From: Xylanibacter ruminicola
GTDB taxonomy: Bacteria; Bacteroidota; Bacteroidia; Bacteroidales; Bacteroidaceae
Length of the DNA stretch: 64,000 bases
Direction: 5' to 3'
NCBI GenBank assembly: GCA_015060625.1
Contig: SUYC01000012.1
Coordinates: forward strand, 61,404-125,403
The position numbers and the translations under genes were made by a program. The notes beneath the pieces were generated by a model. It worked only from the letters and a program-made list of their open reading frames with translations, ran no database searches and was not told the origin of the DNA. Positions 9,225 to 18,601 of the stretch are shown one piece after another (the first letter of the stretch is position 1; every line of letters begins with the position of its first letter).

Positions 9225-10496
9225 TTAGTTATTACTCAATTTTTTCAATAGCGCCTGCAAATCCTTCATAAGGTTATCAGTAAGCTTCTGAGGATCTTCT
9301 TTTGGGATACTCTTATAGAAGGACGTTTCTGTAAGATCACTATAATTGCTAATCCAAGCATTACCATTATAGTCGGTCAATGGCTGTTGCTTAATAATTT
9401 GCATAATGACTTTGGTAAGACGAACAAAGTTTTCCTCACTCATAAACGCCTGCTGTAACCAAGACTTCTTGCTATTGGGATGTTTCAATGTAAATTGTTC
9501 GGCTATAATCATATTGGATGTCATCCAACTGCGAATACTCTTGTTTATAGTCCTTTCCCATTCATTATCAGTGGTTTCACCAAAAGATTCGCTTAACGTT
9601 TGCATCAGATATTCTGCTCTGGCCAGATTGAAACAAACGTAACCAGTCCAAATCATATCTTCTTCAGAATGCTCTTTTGCACGTTTAAATGCTCCGGATG
9701 CTTTGTCACAATAAACAAACGCTAAGGATTTATCTTCATCTTTACACTTTTTTATACAACTCATTATTTCCATCAGCGATGGACTAATCTTTCCAGTTAA
9801 TAAATATGTGGCACATCTTAGGTAATAAAGTCCGAGATAATCATAATAAAGAATGCTAGTTACTGGATTGAAGAAAAGAGAGCCTCTTATCTCCAAAAGT
9901 TTTGAAGGATTAGAATCTATTTGACCATATTTTTGATATGCAAAAACAGCATCAATCAAGCTAACCGTTTCCTCCAATAGTTTACAAGAACCATCAGAAA
10001 TCTCTTTAAAATTGTCGACTTTATTCCTTATACTATCTAATAATTCGGAAACTCGATTGAGTTGAACGGCAGAATTACCCTTTATAAAATAGGGTATAAG
10101 AACTAACAAATCGGCAACCTCTTGAACATTATCGGCAAGATGGGCTCCGCTCTGTTTGTTTTTGTCAAGAAACAGTCCTTCCATATAATCCATCAAGGCC
10201 TCGCTAGAATCCAAGAGTTCACTTTGGGGGAAGAGGAATACAGCCCTCAAAATGTTAGGGCGGTAACGCTCATTCTCCATCACATTGCCATCCATACGAC
10301 TAATAGCATTCACTTCATCAATCGAATAGAATGTTCGCAGACTGATATATAGTGCTATTAATGCGACGTCTAACGATATAATAGCGATAATAACTTCACT
10401 ACTATTATGTGGTATAAGCAAAGCACCGAAGCTTGCCATACATAGCAATAACACCAAAGTGAAAACGATGTTCAGCCAAGTGTTTCTTTTTCTCAT
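9225..10496 (-). CDS. Membrane-anchored helical protein of unknown function
   Basis: 423 residues. Two hydrophobic helices lie near residues 9-29 and 35-54, followed by about 370 residues of soluble, helix-rich sequence on one side of the membrane. I recognise no catalytic motif. A stretch such as GLYYLRCATYLLTGK, then ARAEYLMQTLSE, has a TPR-like feel. It sits 12 bp before the TerB-like pair and 23 bp after the coiled-coil lipoprotein, so it belongs to that operon. It may be the inner-membrane anchor for the TerB proteins, which is inference. Confidence 0.7.
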   Translation of the reverse strand: MRKRNTWLNIVFTLVLLLCMASFGALLIPHNSSEVIIAIISLDVALIALYISLRTFYSIDEVNAISRMDGNVMENERYRPNILRAVFLFPQSELLDSSEALMDYMEGLFLDKNKQSGAHLADNVQEVADLLVLIPYFIKGNSAVQLNRVSELLDSIRNKVDNFKEISDGSCKLLEETVSLIDAVFAYQKYGQIDSNPSKLLEIRGSLFFNPVTSILYYDYLGLYYLRCATYLLTGKISPSLMEIMSCIKKCKDEDKSLAFVYCDKASGAFKRAKEHSEEDMIWTGYVCFNLARAEYLMQTLSESFGETTDNEWERTINKSIRSWMTSNMIIAEQFTLKHPNSKKSWLQQAFMSEENFVRLTKVIMQIIKQQPLTDYNGNAWISNYSDLTETSFYKSIPKEDPQKLTDNLMKDLQALLKKLSNN

Positions 10497-10519
10497 AACA
10501 GAAGTTGTTTTGGGGGTAA

Positions 10520-11290
10520 TTATCTATTATATGCCTCTTGATACTTTTCGTCAGCTAATTTGATTTTAGAGATTGCTTCAGCGCAACCTAATTGATATGC
10601 CTGATTAAATGCGCTTTTGGCCCGTAAAAGAATCGTCAATTTAGCTCTCTTAATCTCCTTCATATTACCATGACCTTTTACATTAGGCAAAAGGTCTGCG
10701 GTAGATAACAATTCGTCGCCCATCGAAATCCAGCTATCCATTTCTCTTCGTTTCATTTCATTTAGAGTTTGCCTTAACTGCTCATTTGTTTCGGCGAGTT
10801 CATTATCAAGGGTTGATATTTGCTGATTTTTATCCTCAATAACCCCGTTTAGCCTACTTATCTCCTGCTCATTCAATGCTATTGTTTGCTGGAGGTTTTT
10901 AACCAGCGCAAGAGTTTGTTTATCGGCCTTTTGAGTAGGTACAGCATTAAGTCTCCTTTTTATTTCTGCAATAGCTTCTGATATCTGTTCTGCAGTAGTA
11001 CGATTATCTATGCCAGTTCCGTTCTCAACGTTTTTCTGTAGATTAATTGTTCTGCCAGAAATTGTATTGAGTTCAACCATAATACGATTTAATTCCATTC
11101 TTGCTTCCTCATTAGCAGAAAGCGTTCCTTCGACAGATTCTTTAAGCATATCATACTTCTGTTGAAGTTCGTCATAAACCTCGCGAGAAACGGAAGCATT
11201 TTCATTTTCACCTCCACCACATGAAGTACAAGAACTACACGTAATTGCACCAAGTAGGCAAATGATGCCTGTTAATTTGTTAATTCCCAT
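10520..11290 (-). CDS. Coiled-coil lipoprotein of unknown function
   Basis: 256 residues. The N-terminus is a lipoprotein signal ending LLGAITC with Cys18 as the lipid-bearing residue. Residues about 35-185 are a long heptad-rich coiled coil (repeats such as DELQQKYDMLKESVEG and RLNGVIEDKNQQISTLDNEL). The C-terminal 60 residues are helical, with a Sel1-like phrase (AKSAFNQAYQLGCAEAISKI). Its start overlaps the end of the TPM gene by 19 bp, which implies coupling. The coiled coil could bridge envelope layers. Confidence 0.78.
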   Translation of the reverse strand: MGINKLTGIICLLGAITCSSCTSCGGGENENASVSREVYDELQQKYDMLKESVEGTLSANEEARMELNRIMVELNTISGRTINLQKNVENGTGIDNRTTAEQISEAIAEIKRRLNAVPTQKADKQTLALVKNLQQTIALNEQEISRLNGVIEDKNQQISTLDNELAETNEQLRQTLNEMKRREMDSWISMGDELLSTADLLPNVKGHGNMKEIKRAKLTILLRAKSAFNQAYQLGCAEAISKIKLADEKYQEAYNR

Positions 11291-13224
11291 AAGTCAGAAA
11301 AATTTATTTTTATTGATTTTGTTTGCTCATCATATGTAATATAGCCATCACCCAAATCATCGCTGTGGAATAACCCTGCATTCTCATCTAAGTCGAGCAT
11401 AATTCTGCGAATAGGTTTGTCGCTATAAATCTGCATCACATATTTCCCTTCATCATCCTTTATCACTCGGGCAGTAACTCCTTTGGCACTTTTCCCATCC
11501 GCTTTTGTGACAAAATAAAGTCCTGAAAAATCTTCCGGTAATGAATTCTGAACCGCAGTAATTGTTTCCGTAGTCTTTGGCGTATACGAAGGGGCCAAAA
11601 CAAGAAAAAGCACAGACATCGCTATCAGGAATAACACATCTGTTTTCCATACCAGTTTCATCAATCTAAATGGATTTATATCCTTAAGTGCCCATGACAA
11701 ATTCTTGCGAACAAAAATGCATTCAACTATAATTCTGAATAAAAGTTGCACTATCCAGAGAATCAGGAAATAAATAGCATATGTATAAGAGATGACAGCA
11801 GTTGCCGCTAAACCCACAAACGCGGTCAGGTATAAAGCCTCTCTATGGGTGTTTACTTGCAATGCTAATGCAGGCGACTGCTTATAAATCGGAGACTCTG
11901 TGTCGAGGAAGAAATAGTCAATTAAACGTTTTTGAGGTTTACCATCATCATCAGTTTCGTTTGTATTGTCATCAACGGTCTCTGTATTCAATTCTTGAAA
12001 ATTGTGATGGAATACTGCAGTCAACAATATATTAAAAAGAGCTTTTAAAAACTTCTGTACCAAATATCGGTTATACCCGAATGTAATGAGGTTATCCAGT
12101 GCTAGTCGATATTTTTTGTTATTTTGATAAGCATGCTGTTGTGACTTATCAGACAAATGTCCAAACGTAAAGATACCCTTTTCGCAAAAGAGAAATTTGA
12201 GATAGTAAGTTATCATTAATAATAAAACAATCCATATTCCAGGTGTGCTATTTGTCCAATGCGTAACATTTTCCATCAATTCTACGGATGGAATATTGGC
12301 ATCTCGTAATGCGATGATATCTTCCATTCTTGATGTAGACAAAACCGTTATTGCTGCTAATGTTGGAATTGTGATGATTAACTTAACAAAGAAAACGATA
12401 ACAGTTTTGATTAAATTGTAAATGGTGAATGTGTAGAAATAATCCTCCTCATCATCACTATCCTTTGTTGCTTTCTTAATGATGAAAGCATTTAGCTTGT
12501 CCTCTATCCAACTTTTAAGTAAAGTGTAGACGATTGCTATAAACAGGAAAGAGAGTATCCAATTTTTAAAGATACTTTTTACGGTGCCAACTATATATAG
12601 GAATGGGCGGAAATAGAACTGACTAAAGAAGCTTTCTGATGGAGTTGCCACATCATCCATAAACATTTCGATTGGAATGAATGACATTTTTAAAGAAACT
12701 TTCTTGTACCAAGGCAATTGGCGGCACTCTTCAATGTCTTCAATCACATTTTTCAATGCAATTGGACACATTTCATCAATTCCCCTTGACAATGTCTCTT
12801 TCTGCATAGAAAGATAATTCGCACCTGCAGCTGAACCTCGCATTCTACAATATACAGCATAAGTGGCGCCAACTCTAACCTGAATTAATTCAGGATTTTT
12901 TGATGCAACAATCAATATGCCACGCTGCCTGAAGGTGTTTCCACTATACTTCTTTTTACAGAACTGATCAAATAAGTCGTCCGCATAAGTCCCCATTTCA
13001 AAATCTTCAATGTTTTCTACCGCTACTACCACAGGTTTTATGCCCAATGGAGGCTTAATATTATGTAGATAGGTGAATGTTTTTGGAGACAACACATGAC
13101 AGGAATCAATAACTTCCGCCGCAAATTGCGTATCAATAAGTTCATTGGCATTATCTTTGGCACTACAAGAGGCCAATACTATCAATATGCACAATATAAT
13201 TCCAAAATCAGTAAAACGTTTCAT
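11272..13224 (-). CDS. TPM-domain lipoprotein with several membrane helices
   Basis: 650 residues. A lipobox (LASC, Cys20) is followed by a TPM domain at about residues 30-170 (GIKPVVVAVENIEDF, then YADDLFDQF, then RGILIVASKNPELIQVRVG). TPM domains are periplasmic and linked to envelope quality control. At least five hydrophobic segments follow between about 215 and 570, with an acidic loop (residues about 420-440), then a soluble C-terminal beta domain. It is clearly homologous to the protein at 35708-37711. It is the third gene of the seven-gene operon. Confidence 0.8.
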   Translation of the reverse strand: MKRFTDFGIILCILIVLASCSAKDNANELIDTQFAAEVIDSCHVLSPKTFTYLHNIKPPLGIKPVVVAVENIEDFEMGTYADDLFDQFCKKKYSGNTFRQRGILIVASKNPELIQVRVGATYAVYCRMRGSAAGANYLSMQKETLSRGIDEMCPIALKNVIEDIEECRQLPWYKKVSLKMSFIPIEMFMDDVATPSESFFSQFYFRPFLYIVGTVKSIFKNWILSFLFIAIVYTLLKSWIEDKLNAFIIKKATKDSDDEEDYFYTFTIYNLIKTVIVFFVKLIITIPTLAAITVLSTSRMEDIIALRDANIPSVELMENVTHWTNSTPGIWIVLLLMITYYLKFLFCEKGIFTFGHLSDKSQQHAYQNNKKYRLALDNLITFGYNRYLVQKFLKALFNILLTAVFHHNFQELNTETVDDNTNETDDDGKPQKRLIDYFFLDTESPIYKQSPALALQVNTHREALYLTAFVGLAATAVISYTYAIYFLILWIVQLLFRIIVECIFVRKNLSWALKDINPFRLMKLVWKTDVLFLIAMSVLFLVLAPSYTPKTTETITAVQNSLPEDFSGLYFVTKADGKSAKGVTARVIKDDEGKYVMQIYSDKPIRRIMLDLDENAGLFHSDDLGDGYITYDEQTKSIKINFSDLWELTN

Positions 13225-13257
13225 ACTTTATATATTTTGTTAATATTTTACATACAT

Positions 13258-15756
13258 TTAATTATCAAAAGCAGCCATGATTCCATGAGCCACCGCATCA
13301 CCAACAAACTCTCCTATTATAGATCCATCCTCATCTAGAATCTTATCTACAGCATCCGATATCATATCTGAAAGGCAATCCTCTATTCTGTCCTTAATAA
13401 AGTCTTCAATAAATTCTTTTCCTGCTTCAATTATTTCAGAATGACTATTCAAATCAGAGTTCAACTCATGTACTTTCTCCTCTGCTTGCTTTAATCCAAG
13501 GCTTGCAGCCACGCAGTACAACTTTTCCGCCTTCTTTAAATCGCGTTTCAGACCTTGGCCTAATCTATAGGATTCACCCATATTATAATACCCCCAAGCA
13601 GAGTTTGATTTGGCTGCTTTTTCAAAAAGTCGGAATGCCTCATGGTAGTCTGTCTTGACATAGTGACCATTTCTATACATGATACCCAAATTGGCTGTAG
13701 CATGGGCTAAGCCAGCATCACTAGCCTTTTTAAGATAGAAGAATGCTTTTTCATAGTTTTTCTCTACACCCTTACCATTGTCATAGTAAACACCAAGGGT
13801 TTCACAGGCATTCGCATCTCCCTTATCCGCTGCCTCTTTTGCAAACATGAATGATTTTTTTATATCTTGCTCTACATAATAACCATGTTGATACATATAT
13901 GCAAGAATTCGGGAGGCATAGGCACTACCCTTTTTATAAGCCATTTGCAAGTACTTATAAGCTTGCTCGTAATCCTTCTGAACTCCATCGCCGCAGTAAT
14001 AGCCTGAGGCCACCTCCTCTATGCTATACAAGTCAGCACATTCATCAGCAACTATTTTGTATAGGCGCATAGCCTCTTTGTCATCTTGTTTCAAATAGAG
14101 GCCCGCTTTATACATATTGGCAACAATCTTAATAGACCACAAAATGCCATCATCCATTGCCATTTTAAGATACTTATACGCTTTTTCGTAATCTTGCTGC
14201 ACTCCTCGACCACTATAGTAGCTATAGCCTGTCTCTGCTGCAGCATAAGTATCCCCGTAATCGGCGGCTATCTGGAAAAGTCTTGTTGACTCTTCTACGT
14301 TCTTTTTTACATATTCGCCATTCTGGTACATAATAGCCAGTTCTTTTGTAGCATATACATAACCTTCGTCGCTAGCTTCTTTAAAATAGCGATATGCCTC
14401 AGCAAAATCTGGCTCTACACCGTTACCATCGTGGTATATTTCGCCAAGCAATATGGCAGCTTTGTCGTTTCCTTTATCGTACGAGATTTTAAATAATTCC
14501 AAAGCTCTAGTCAAATCCTTTTCTACCCACTTACCATTATAATAGAGCATTGCCAAATCGTATGATGTATCGCCATTAAGTTTATCCGTACCTTTATTCA
14601 ACTCTTCATTACAATCGGTAAATTGTTTGCCAATCTCTTTTAAGATAGTATCTAGTTCATGTTGAACAAATTGAACCTGGGTTGCGACTGTTTCTTGCTT
14701 ATCTTTTGCATCCTTTTCGACTGCAAGAAGTTGATCCTTAAGCTGGTTACGATCATTTGACACACAACTATCGACTTTCTTGAAATCAAATACCGAATCT
14801 GCCAACCTATCCAACAGTTTCTGATGCTGTTTGTAAGACGGCGATTTTACTAACTTTGTCTTTAATTGCTCAATATATTCTCCTTTATATTCGCGAAGTT
14901 GGCTAATATCGTCAAATGATTGTTGCATGAATGCTTGCTCACCATTCTTTACTATGATATACAGTTTTTCATCCTTGTTCAGGAGTTCTTGCATGTTTGA
15001 AATCCTGACAGGTATTTCTACCACCTTACCTAAAGCATCGCCTAATATAGTTTTCATCTCGTCCACAGGATTTGATGTATTTTTAAGGTGATGCTTTTGA
15101 ATAATTGATTGTATTTTATTCTGCGATAATAAAGTGCGTTTATAATAATCGGGAGCTCCTTCTAAAGATTTCTTTAAATCATAATATCCAAAGGGGTTGG
15201 TTAGCATAAACAAATAGTGAAAGCGACTGCCTTTAGCACCATTTGGACATAAATGCAGGCCCCAGTCTTCTCTGTCGTCGAAGCCTTTCAGTTTCCAGCC
15301 TTTTCTGTCAAGGAGAATGCATACCTCATAACACATTGCTTTCTGAGCAGCTCTTATAATCTTTCTTTTGAAAACGTCATCAACTTTGCCTTTTTTACTA
15401 ATCTCATCACTTAACGCTTTTATATCATCGCTATACGATTTGCTACAGATGAGTTTGTATTTCTTCAGATCGTTATTAGCATCTGCAATGCGTTTCTTTA
15501 ATGCAGTAATTTCATTCTGCACTATAACAGATGAATGCATATCATAAAAACGTTTCCACCATTCTTGGCTACATTTTATGAAAAGTTCAACCGAGTCGTC
15601 AAATGCCTTTAACGTTGAGGTGGTTTTATTCGCAGACTCCTCAACGTTCTTATTCATCTTTTCAGCCTCAACATGAAGGTCATTTAATGATTTCTGTTTT
15701 GCCTGGGCATCATTAATCAGATTATTTAACTTTGCTATGATGTGCTCTATATCCAT
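13258..15756 (-). CDS. Coiled-coil protein with ten Sel1 repeats
   Basis: 832 residues. Residues 1-120 and about 300-400 are coiled coil. Residues about 130-300 are an unassigned globular region with many lysines and aromatic residues. Ten consecutive 35-36-residue Sel1 repeats follow at about 405-765 (pattern A..LG.MY..G..V..D...A...F..AAD.G). The C-terminal 65 residues are acidic with glycine and alanine (IGEFVGDAVAHGIMAAF). Sel1 repeats are adaptor surfaces for protein complexes. It lies 33 bp before the TPM gene and 15 bp after the zinc-ribbon membrane gene. Confidence 0.85.
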   Translation of the reverse strand: MDIEHIIAKLNNLINDAQAKQKSLNDLHVEAEKMNKNVEESANKTTSTLKAFDDSVELFIKCSQEWWKRFYDMHSSVIVQNEITALKKRIADANNDLKKYKLICSKSYSDDIKALSDEISKKGKVDDVFKRKIIRAAQKAMCYEVCILLDRKGWKLKGFDDREDWGLHLCPNGAKGSRFHYLFMLTNPFGYYDLKKSLEGAPDYYKRTLLSQNKIQSIIQKHHLKNTSNPVDEMKTILGDALGKVVEIPVRISNMQELLNKDEKLYIIVKNGEQAFMQQSFDDISQLREYKGEYIEQLKTKLVKSPSYKQHQKLLDRLADSVFDFKKVDSCVSNDRNQLKDQLLAVEKDAKDKQETVATQVQFVQHELDTILKEIGKQFTDCNEELNKGTDKLNGDTSYDLAMLYYNGKWVEKDLTRALELFKISYDKGNDKAAILLGEIYHDGNGVEPDFAEAYRYFKEASDEGYVYATKELAIMYQNGEYVKKNVEESTRLFQIAADYGDTYAAAETGYSYYSGRGVQQDYEKAYKYLKMAMDDGILWSIKIVANMYKAGLYLKQDDKEAMRLYKIVADECADLYSIEEVASGYYCGDGVQKDYEQAYKYLQMAYKKGSAYASRILAYMYQHGYYVEQDIKKSFMFAKEAADKGDANACETLGVYYDNGKGVEKNYEKAFFYLKKASDAGLAHATANLGIMYRNGHYVKTDYHEAFRLFEKAAKSNSAWGYYNMGESYRLGQGLKRDLKKAEKLYCVAASLGLKQAEEKVHELNSDLNSHSEIIEAGKEFIEDFIKDRIEDCLSDMISDAVDKILDEDGSIIGEFVGDAVAHGIMAAFDN

Positions 15757-15771
15757 AATCTTACTCCTTTC

Positions 15772-16521
15772 TTATTTCTTTTGCTGATTTTTAGCAACAA
15801 TCGACTTCTCACATGTTTTCATACAATGGCCACATCGCTGTTCCTTCAAACCGTCAATACTGATATTTCCACCACTCATACTACTGCTCTCTGTCCCATC
15901 AGCGTTGATACTGCTAAAGTGACTGACAATATAATTATAGCGCTGAGTCATGCCCTTTGGAGAAACTGCCATATATCCACAGTGTGGACAGCGTTCATCA
16001 AGGTTCATCTCAAACATAAGCATACAGAAAGCTGCTACGGCTCCCCATATACACACATCGAAAAGAAAAGGTATCAGCCCCTCATATTGCCATGCTTTAA
16101 CGACCAAGAACAGTAATGAGCACAAACAGCCACCGATATGGAACCATCTGATAGTTTTATTTGAGAAGAAAGGTATGTATAGCAATGGGGTACAGACGTA
16201 ATAAGAGAAAATATATGCTCTACCTGGTGCTTGATTCCAAAGAAATGTTACAGCAAATATCGCTGTTAATATGATATGTGAGAAAAAAGGATTTCTACCT
16301 CTAACGGAAGTTACAAGAAAGAAAAGCACAGCATATATCCAAAAAAGATACTTGCTAACAAATGTAACCCATGGGCCGAAATACTCTGCTGCACCGGTAC
16401 CATTAGTCTGTTGTAAAGCCTCGAGTTCTGGTGAGTTTTTACAACTACACAACATCACAACAATCCCTATCAGCAACAATATACGGATTTTGCTCTCATT
16501 CGTTCTAATGAAATGGCTCAT
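15772..16521 (-). CDS. Zinc-ribbon membrane protein, probable lipoprotein
   Basis: 249 residues. A hydrophobic N-terminus ends in a lipobox-like LCSC (Cys27). About four membrane helices follow (residues about 55-165). The C-terminal tail carries CPHCG near 180 and CGHC plus a further Cys near 232-238, which could together bind zinc. No family is recognised. It is the first gene of the seven-gene reverse operon that ends with the TerB pair. Confidence 0.7.
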   Translation of the reverse strand: MSHFIRTNESKIRILLLIGIVVMLCSCKNSPELEALQQTNGTGAAEYFGPWVTFVSKYLFWIYAVLFFLVTSVRGRNPFFSHIILTAIFAVTFLWNQAPGRAYIFSYYVCTPLLYIPFFSNKTIRWFHIGGCLCSLLFLVVKAWQYEGLIPFLFDVCIWGAVAAFCMLMFEMNLDERCPHCGYMAVSPKGMTQRYNYIVSHFSSINADGTESSSMSGGNISIDGLKEQRCGHCMKTCEKSIVAKNQQKK

Positions 16522-16573
16522 ATCGATTTTTAATTATTTAGTACTGCCTTAGGTTCTTAACTATTACTATGTT

Positions 16574-16606
16574 GCAAAGATAGCAAATATTTTAATAACA
16601 TGACAC
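16574..16606 (-). promoter_or_regulatory. Predicted promoter of the seven-gene TPM/Sel1/TerB operon
   Basis: On the minus strand TATCTTTG occupies 16581-16574. At the -33 position the expected TTTG is replaced by GTGT (16606-16603), with 21 bp between. The A/T-rich run between the elements closely resembles the promoter at 20429-20460. Confidence 0.5.
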
Positions 16607-16623
16607 TCTTTTTAAAGAAAATC

Positions 16624-16654
16624 TTGCAACTTTCGAATTTTCGTTGTATTTTTG
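16624..16654 (+). promoter_or_regulatory. Predicted promoter of the 177-residue membrane protein
   Basis: TTG at 16624-16626, 20 bp, then TATTTTTG at 16647-16654; the ATG is at 16680. Confidence 0.65.
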
Positions 16655-16679
16655 CTACATAATTTATAATAATTGAGAT

Positions 16680-17213
16680 ATGGAATCAGCTAATGAATAC
16701 ATGTGGATATTGGTAGCGATGGTGGTATCGTTCATCATCTCATTGTTTGTTTTCTTTAATTCCAAAAGAAAATGGCTTGGTTGTATCTCGCAATTCTTCA
16801 CGTTCATCGTACTTATGATCCTTTCTGGAATCTTATTTGCGATGTGTCGTGGATGTGAAGATTCATCTAACGAATCAGAAGCGATGGTTGGAGTCCTGCT
16901 GATTGAAGAGGATAGAGATTGCCGATTTGAAACCGAGTGGTGGATGAAAACTGACAATACTTATTATTACGAATTTGACAAGGGTAGTAATCATCATCAT
17001 GTAGAGCCGTGCGGTAATGATATATATAGCGGTAAAGGAACCTTTACACGTATAGACTCGATATATGCCATTAAAGCAAATACCAATCCCAAATTAGTTA
17101 TCTATTTTGACCTTGATAGTCAAATAGTAACTCCGGTATATAATAACGACACAATTGAAGTAATACATACCGATTGGGAGCGAATAAAAGAGTACTTCAA
17201 ACAATCCAAATAA
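16680..17213 (+). CDS. Small membrane protein of unknown function
   Basis: 177 residues. Two membrane helices lie near residues 8-26 and 35-55. A Cys-containing turn (MCRGCED) follows, then a soluble beta-rich domain of about 115 residues (DNTYYYEFDKGSN, then KLVIYFDLDSQIVTPVYNN). I recognise no family. It is transcribed alone and divergently from the seven-gene operon, and it converges on the operon that ends at 17231. The location argues for a part in the locus. Confidence 0.65.
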   Translation: MESANEYMWILVAMVVSFIISLFVFFNSKRKWLGCISQFFTFIVLMILSGILFAMCRGCEDSSNESEAMVGVLLIEEDRDCRFETEWWMKTDNTYYYEFDKGSNHHHVEPCGNDIYSGKGTFTRIDSIYAIKANTNPKLVIYFDLDSQIVTPVYNNDTIEVIHTDWERIKEYFKQSK

Positions 17214-17230
17214 AGAAGACAGGCATACGA

Positions 17231-18124
17231 TTATTTTATCAATCTATTTCTGATGGCAATGCACTTTTCCATCCACTGACCATTAACAGCATAATAATAG
17301 CTATCGTGGTTGGTACGAGGAGACGAAAGAGAATTAGAGAATTCACGAAGTGTAGAGACTATCTGCTCCATTGATTTTAATGGAGCTGATGAATGACGAT
17401 TCAGACTATCCTCGGTAAATAATACCTGCGGAGTTATAGTTTGATCTGCCGTGGCAACATCCTTATTAAACGCCGCTAGACTATAATCCATCTTAACCAC
17501 AAAGTAGTTAGAAACAACACGACGGTTGTGAAGATTATAGTATGTATCGTTTTTGTCAGTAATACCTAAAACCTCCATCGTAATAGGATAAGGCCGCTTA
17601 AACTCCTCTTTAATGTCGTTCAGCTGTTTTGCTATTAACTGAAAGTTGTATTGGGCATCGATACTGTCTTTATCAAAAACTATAGTATCTACACTATCTA
17701 ATACGGTGTCCCACCCTCTTCCTAACGTTTTATTTTTGTCTGTAGTATGTTCGTCGTTTACGTCAATCAATATCGACACGTTGGCATCTACCCCGCTCCG
17801 ACAAACAACCCCATATTCAACCTGAATCTTTTTGGCCTCGGCAACTGGAATGTCAAGGATAAATAATGAGGAAGGATTCTTAAGTACCGATTCTGGCTTA
17901 TTAGGGATACTCTTGATATAATCAGTTCTTGTAGTATCTACCACAAGACCATGATCTTCTTTTAATTGTTTAGTCCATGACAAGTCTGGAGAATCCATAG
18001 CCACATATAGATTCTTAGACATCTTTAGAATCTTGAACAGGTTAGACCTCGTATTATTAGGCCGTTGACTTTCTGCCTGGATAATATTCCTCAAGATTTT
18101 CTCCTCTATAAATACCTTGAACAT
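17231..18124 (-). CDS. Protein of unknown function, third gene of the kinase-AAA+ operon
   Basis: 297 residues, soluble, mixed alpha/beta, no signal peptide. Phrases such as PSSLFILDIPVAEAKKIQVE and NRRVVSNYFVVKMDYSLAAF give strand-helix alternation, but I recognise no motif. It lies 64 bp downstream of the YbjN/chaperone-like gene. As the last gene in a conserved-looking operon it could be a substrate, adaptor or effector of the kinase-AAA+ protein. Confidence 0.65.
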   Translation of the reverse strand: MFKVFIEEKILRNIIQAESQRPNNTRSNLFKILKMSKNLYVAMDSPDLSWTKQLKEDHGLVVDTTRTDYIKSIPNKPESVLKNPSSLFILDIPVAEAKKIQVEYGVVCRSGVDANVSILIDVNDEHTTDKNKTLGRGWDTVLDSVDTIVFDKDSIDAQYNFQLIAKQLNDIKEEFKRPYPITMEVLGITDKNDTYYNLHNRRVVSNYFVVKMDYSLAAFNKDVATADQTITPQVLFTEDSLNRHSSAPLKSMEQIVSTLREFSNSLSSPRTNHDSYYYAVNGQWMEKCIAIRNRLIK

Positions 18125-18188
18125 ACGTTTTTTGTTATGCCCTGTTTCTTTTTCGAAACAGGGCTAATGACATTCACTCTTTAAACAA

Positions 18189-18572
18189 TCAACTTTGTTG
18201 AATTGTTTCGTAGAATTTCCTCTGAGCAGCACGAAGCATATTGATTCCGCGGGGAACAAAGTCGGCCAAAACTGGTGTACTATCTACCAAAACCTCGAAA
18301 CCAATCCAAACAGAATCAGGGAAAGGAGTATAGGCCTTTACTACTTTGAGTTCAGAATTAACAGTGTTCATTGCAATCAAGACCGCAGGTAAGTTCTCTT
18401 CGGTAACATCAAAAATGCCAGGCATCATCAAACGGAAATACTGGTCATCATCCTCATCGTAGAAGAAAATAAAATTAATGCCTTCGCACTTAAAATCTAA
18501 GCCATACTCAGTTTCTTTAGGACAATAGCCTTCTTCCTTAAGATACTGAAACATCAAATCTTTTAAATTCAT
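18189..18572 (-). CDS. YbjN / type III chaperone-like protein
   Basis: 127 residues. The layout is that of the YbjN and CesT-like chaperone fold: a helix (LKDLMFQYLKEEG), strands (LDFKCEGINFIFFYDEDDD, then YFRLMMPGIFDV), a helix and strand (AVLIAMNTVNSELKVVKAY), and a final long helix. Such small acidic proteins bind a client and present it to an ATPase, or regulate stress responses. It lies 29 bp after the kinase-AAA+ gene, so an adaptor role for that protein is a fair guess. Confidence 0.7.
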   Translation of the reverse strand: MNLKDLMFQYLKEEGYCPKETEYGLDFKCEGINFIFFYDEDDDQYFRLMMPGIFDVTEENLPAVLIAMNTVNSELKVVKAYTPFPDSVWIGFEVLVDSTPVLADFVPRGINMLRAAQRKFYETIQQS

Positions 18573-18601
18573 AATCTCTTGCTTTTAGTTATTGATAATA
18601 A

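Noticed and set aside
13258..14620. Regularly spaced repeats about 108 bp apart, considered as CRISPR or DNA tandem repeat
   Set aside because: They are protein-level Sel1 repeats; DNA copies are too diverged and there are no short identical repeats with spacers. No CRISPR array was seen anywhere in the window.
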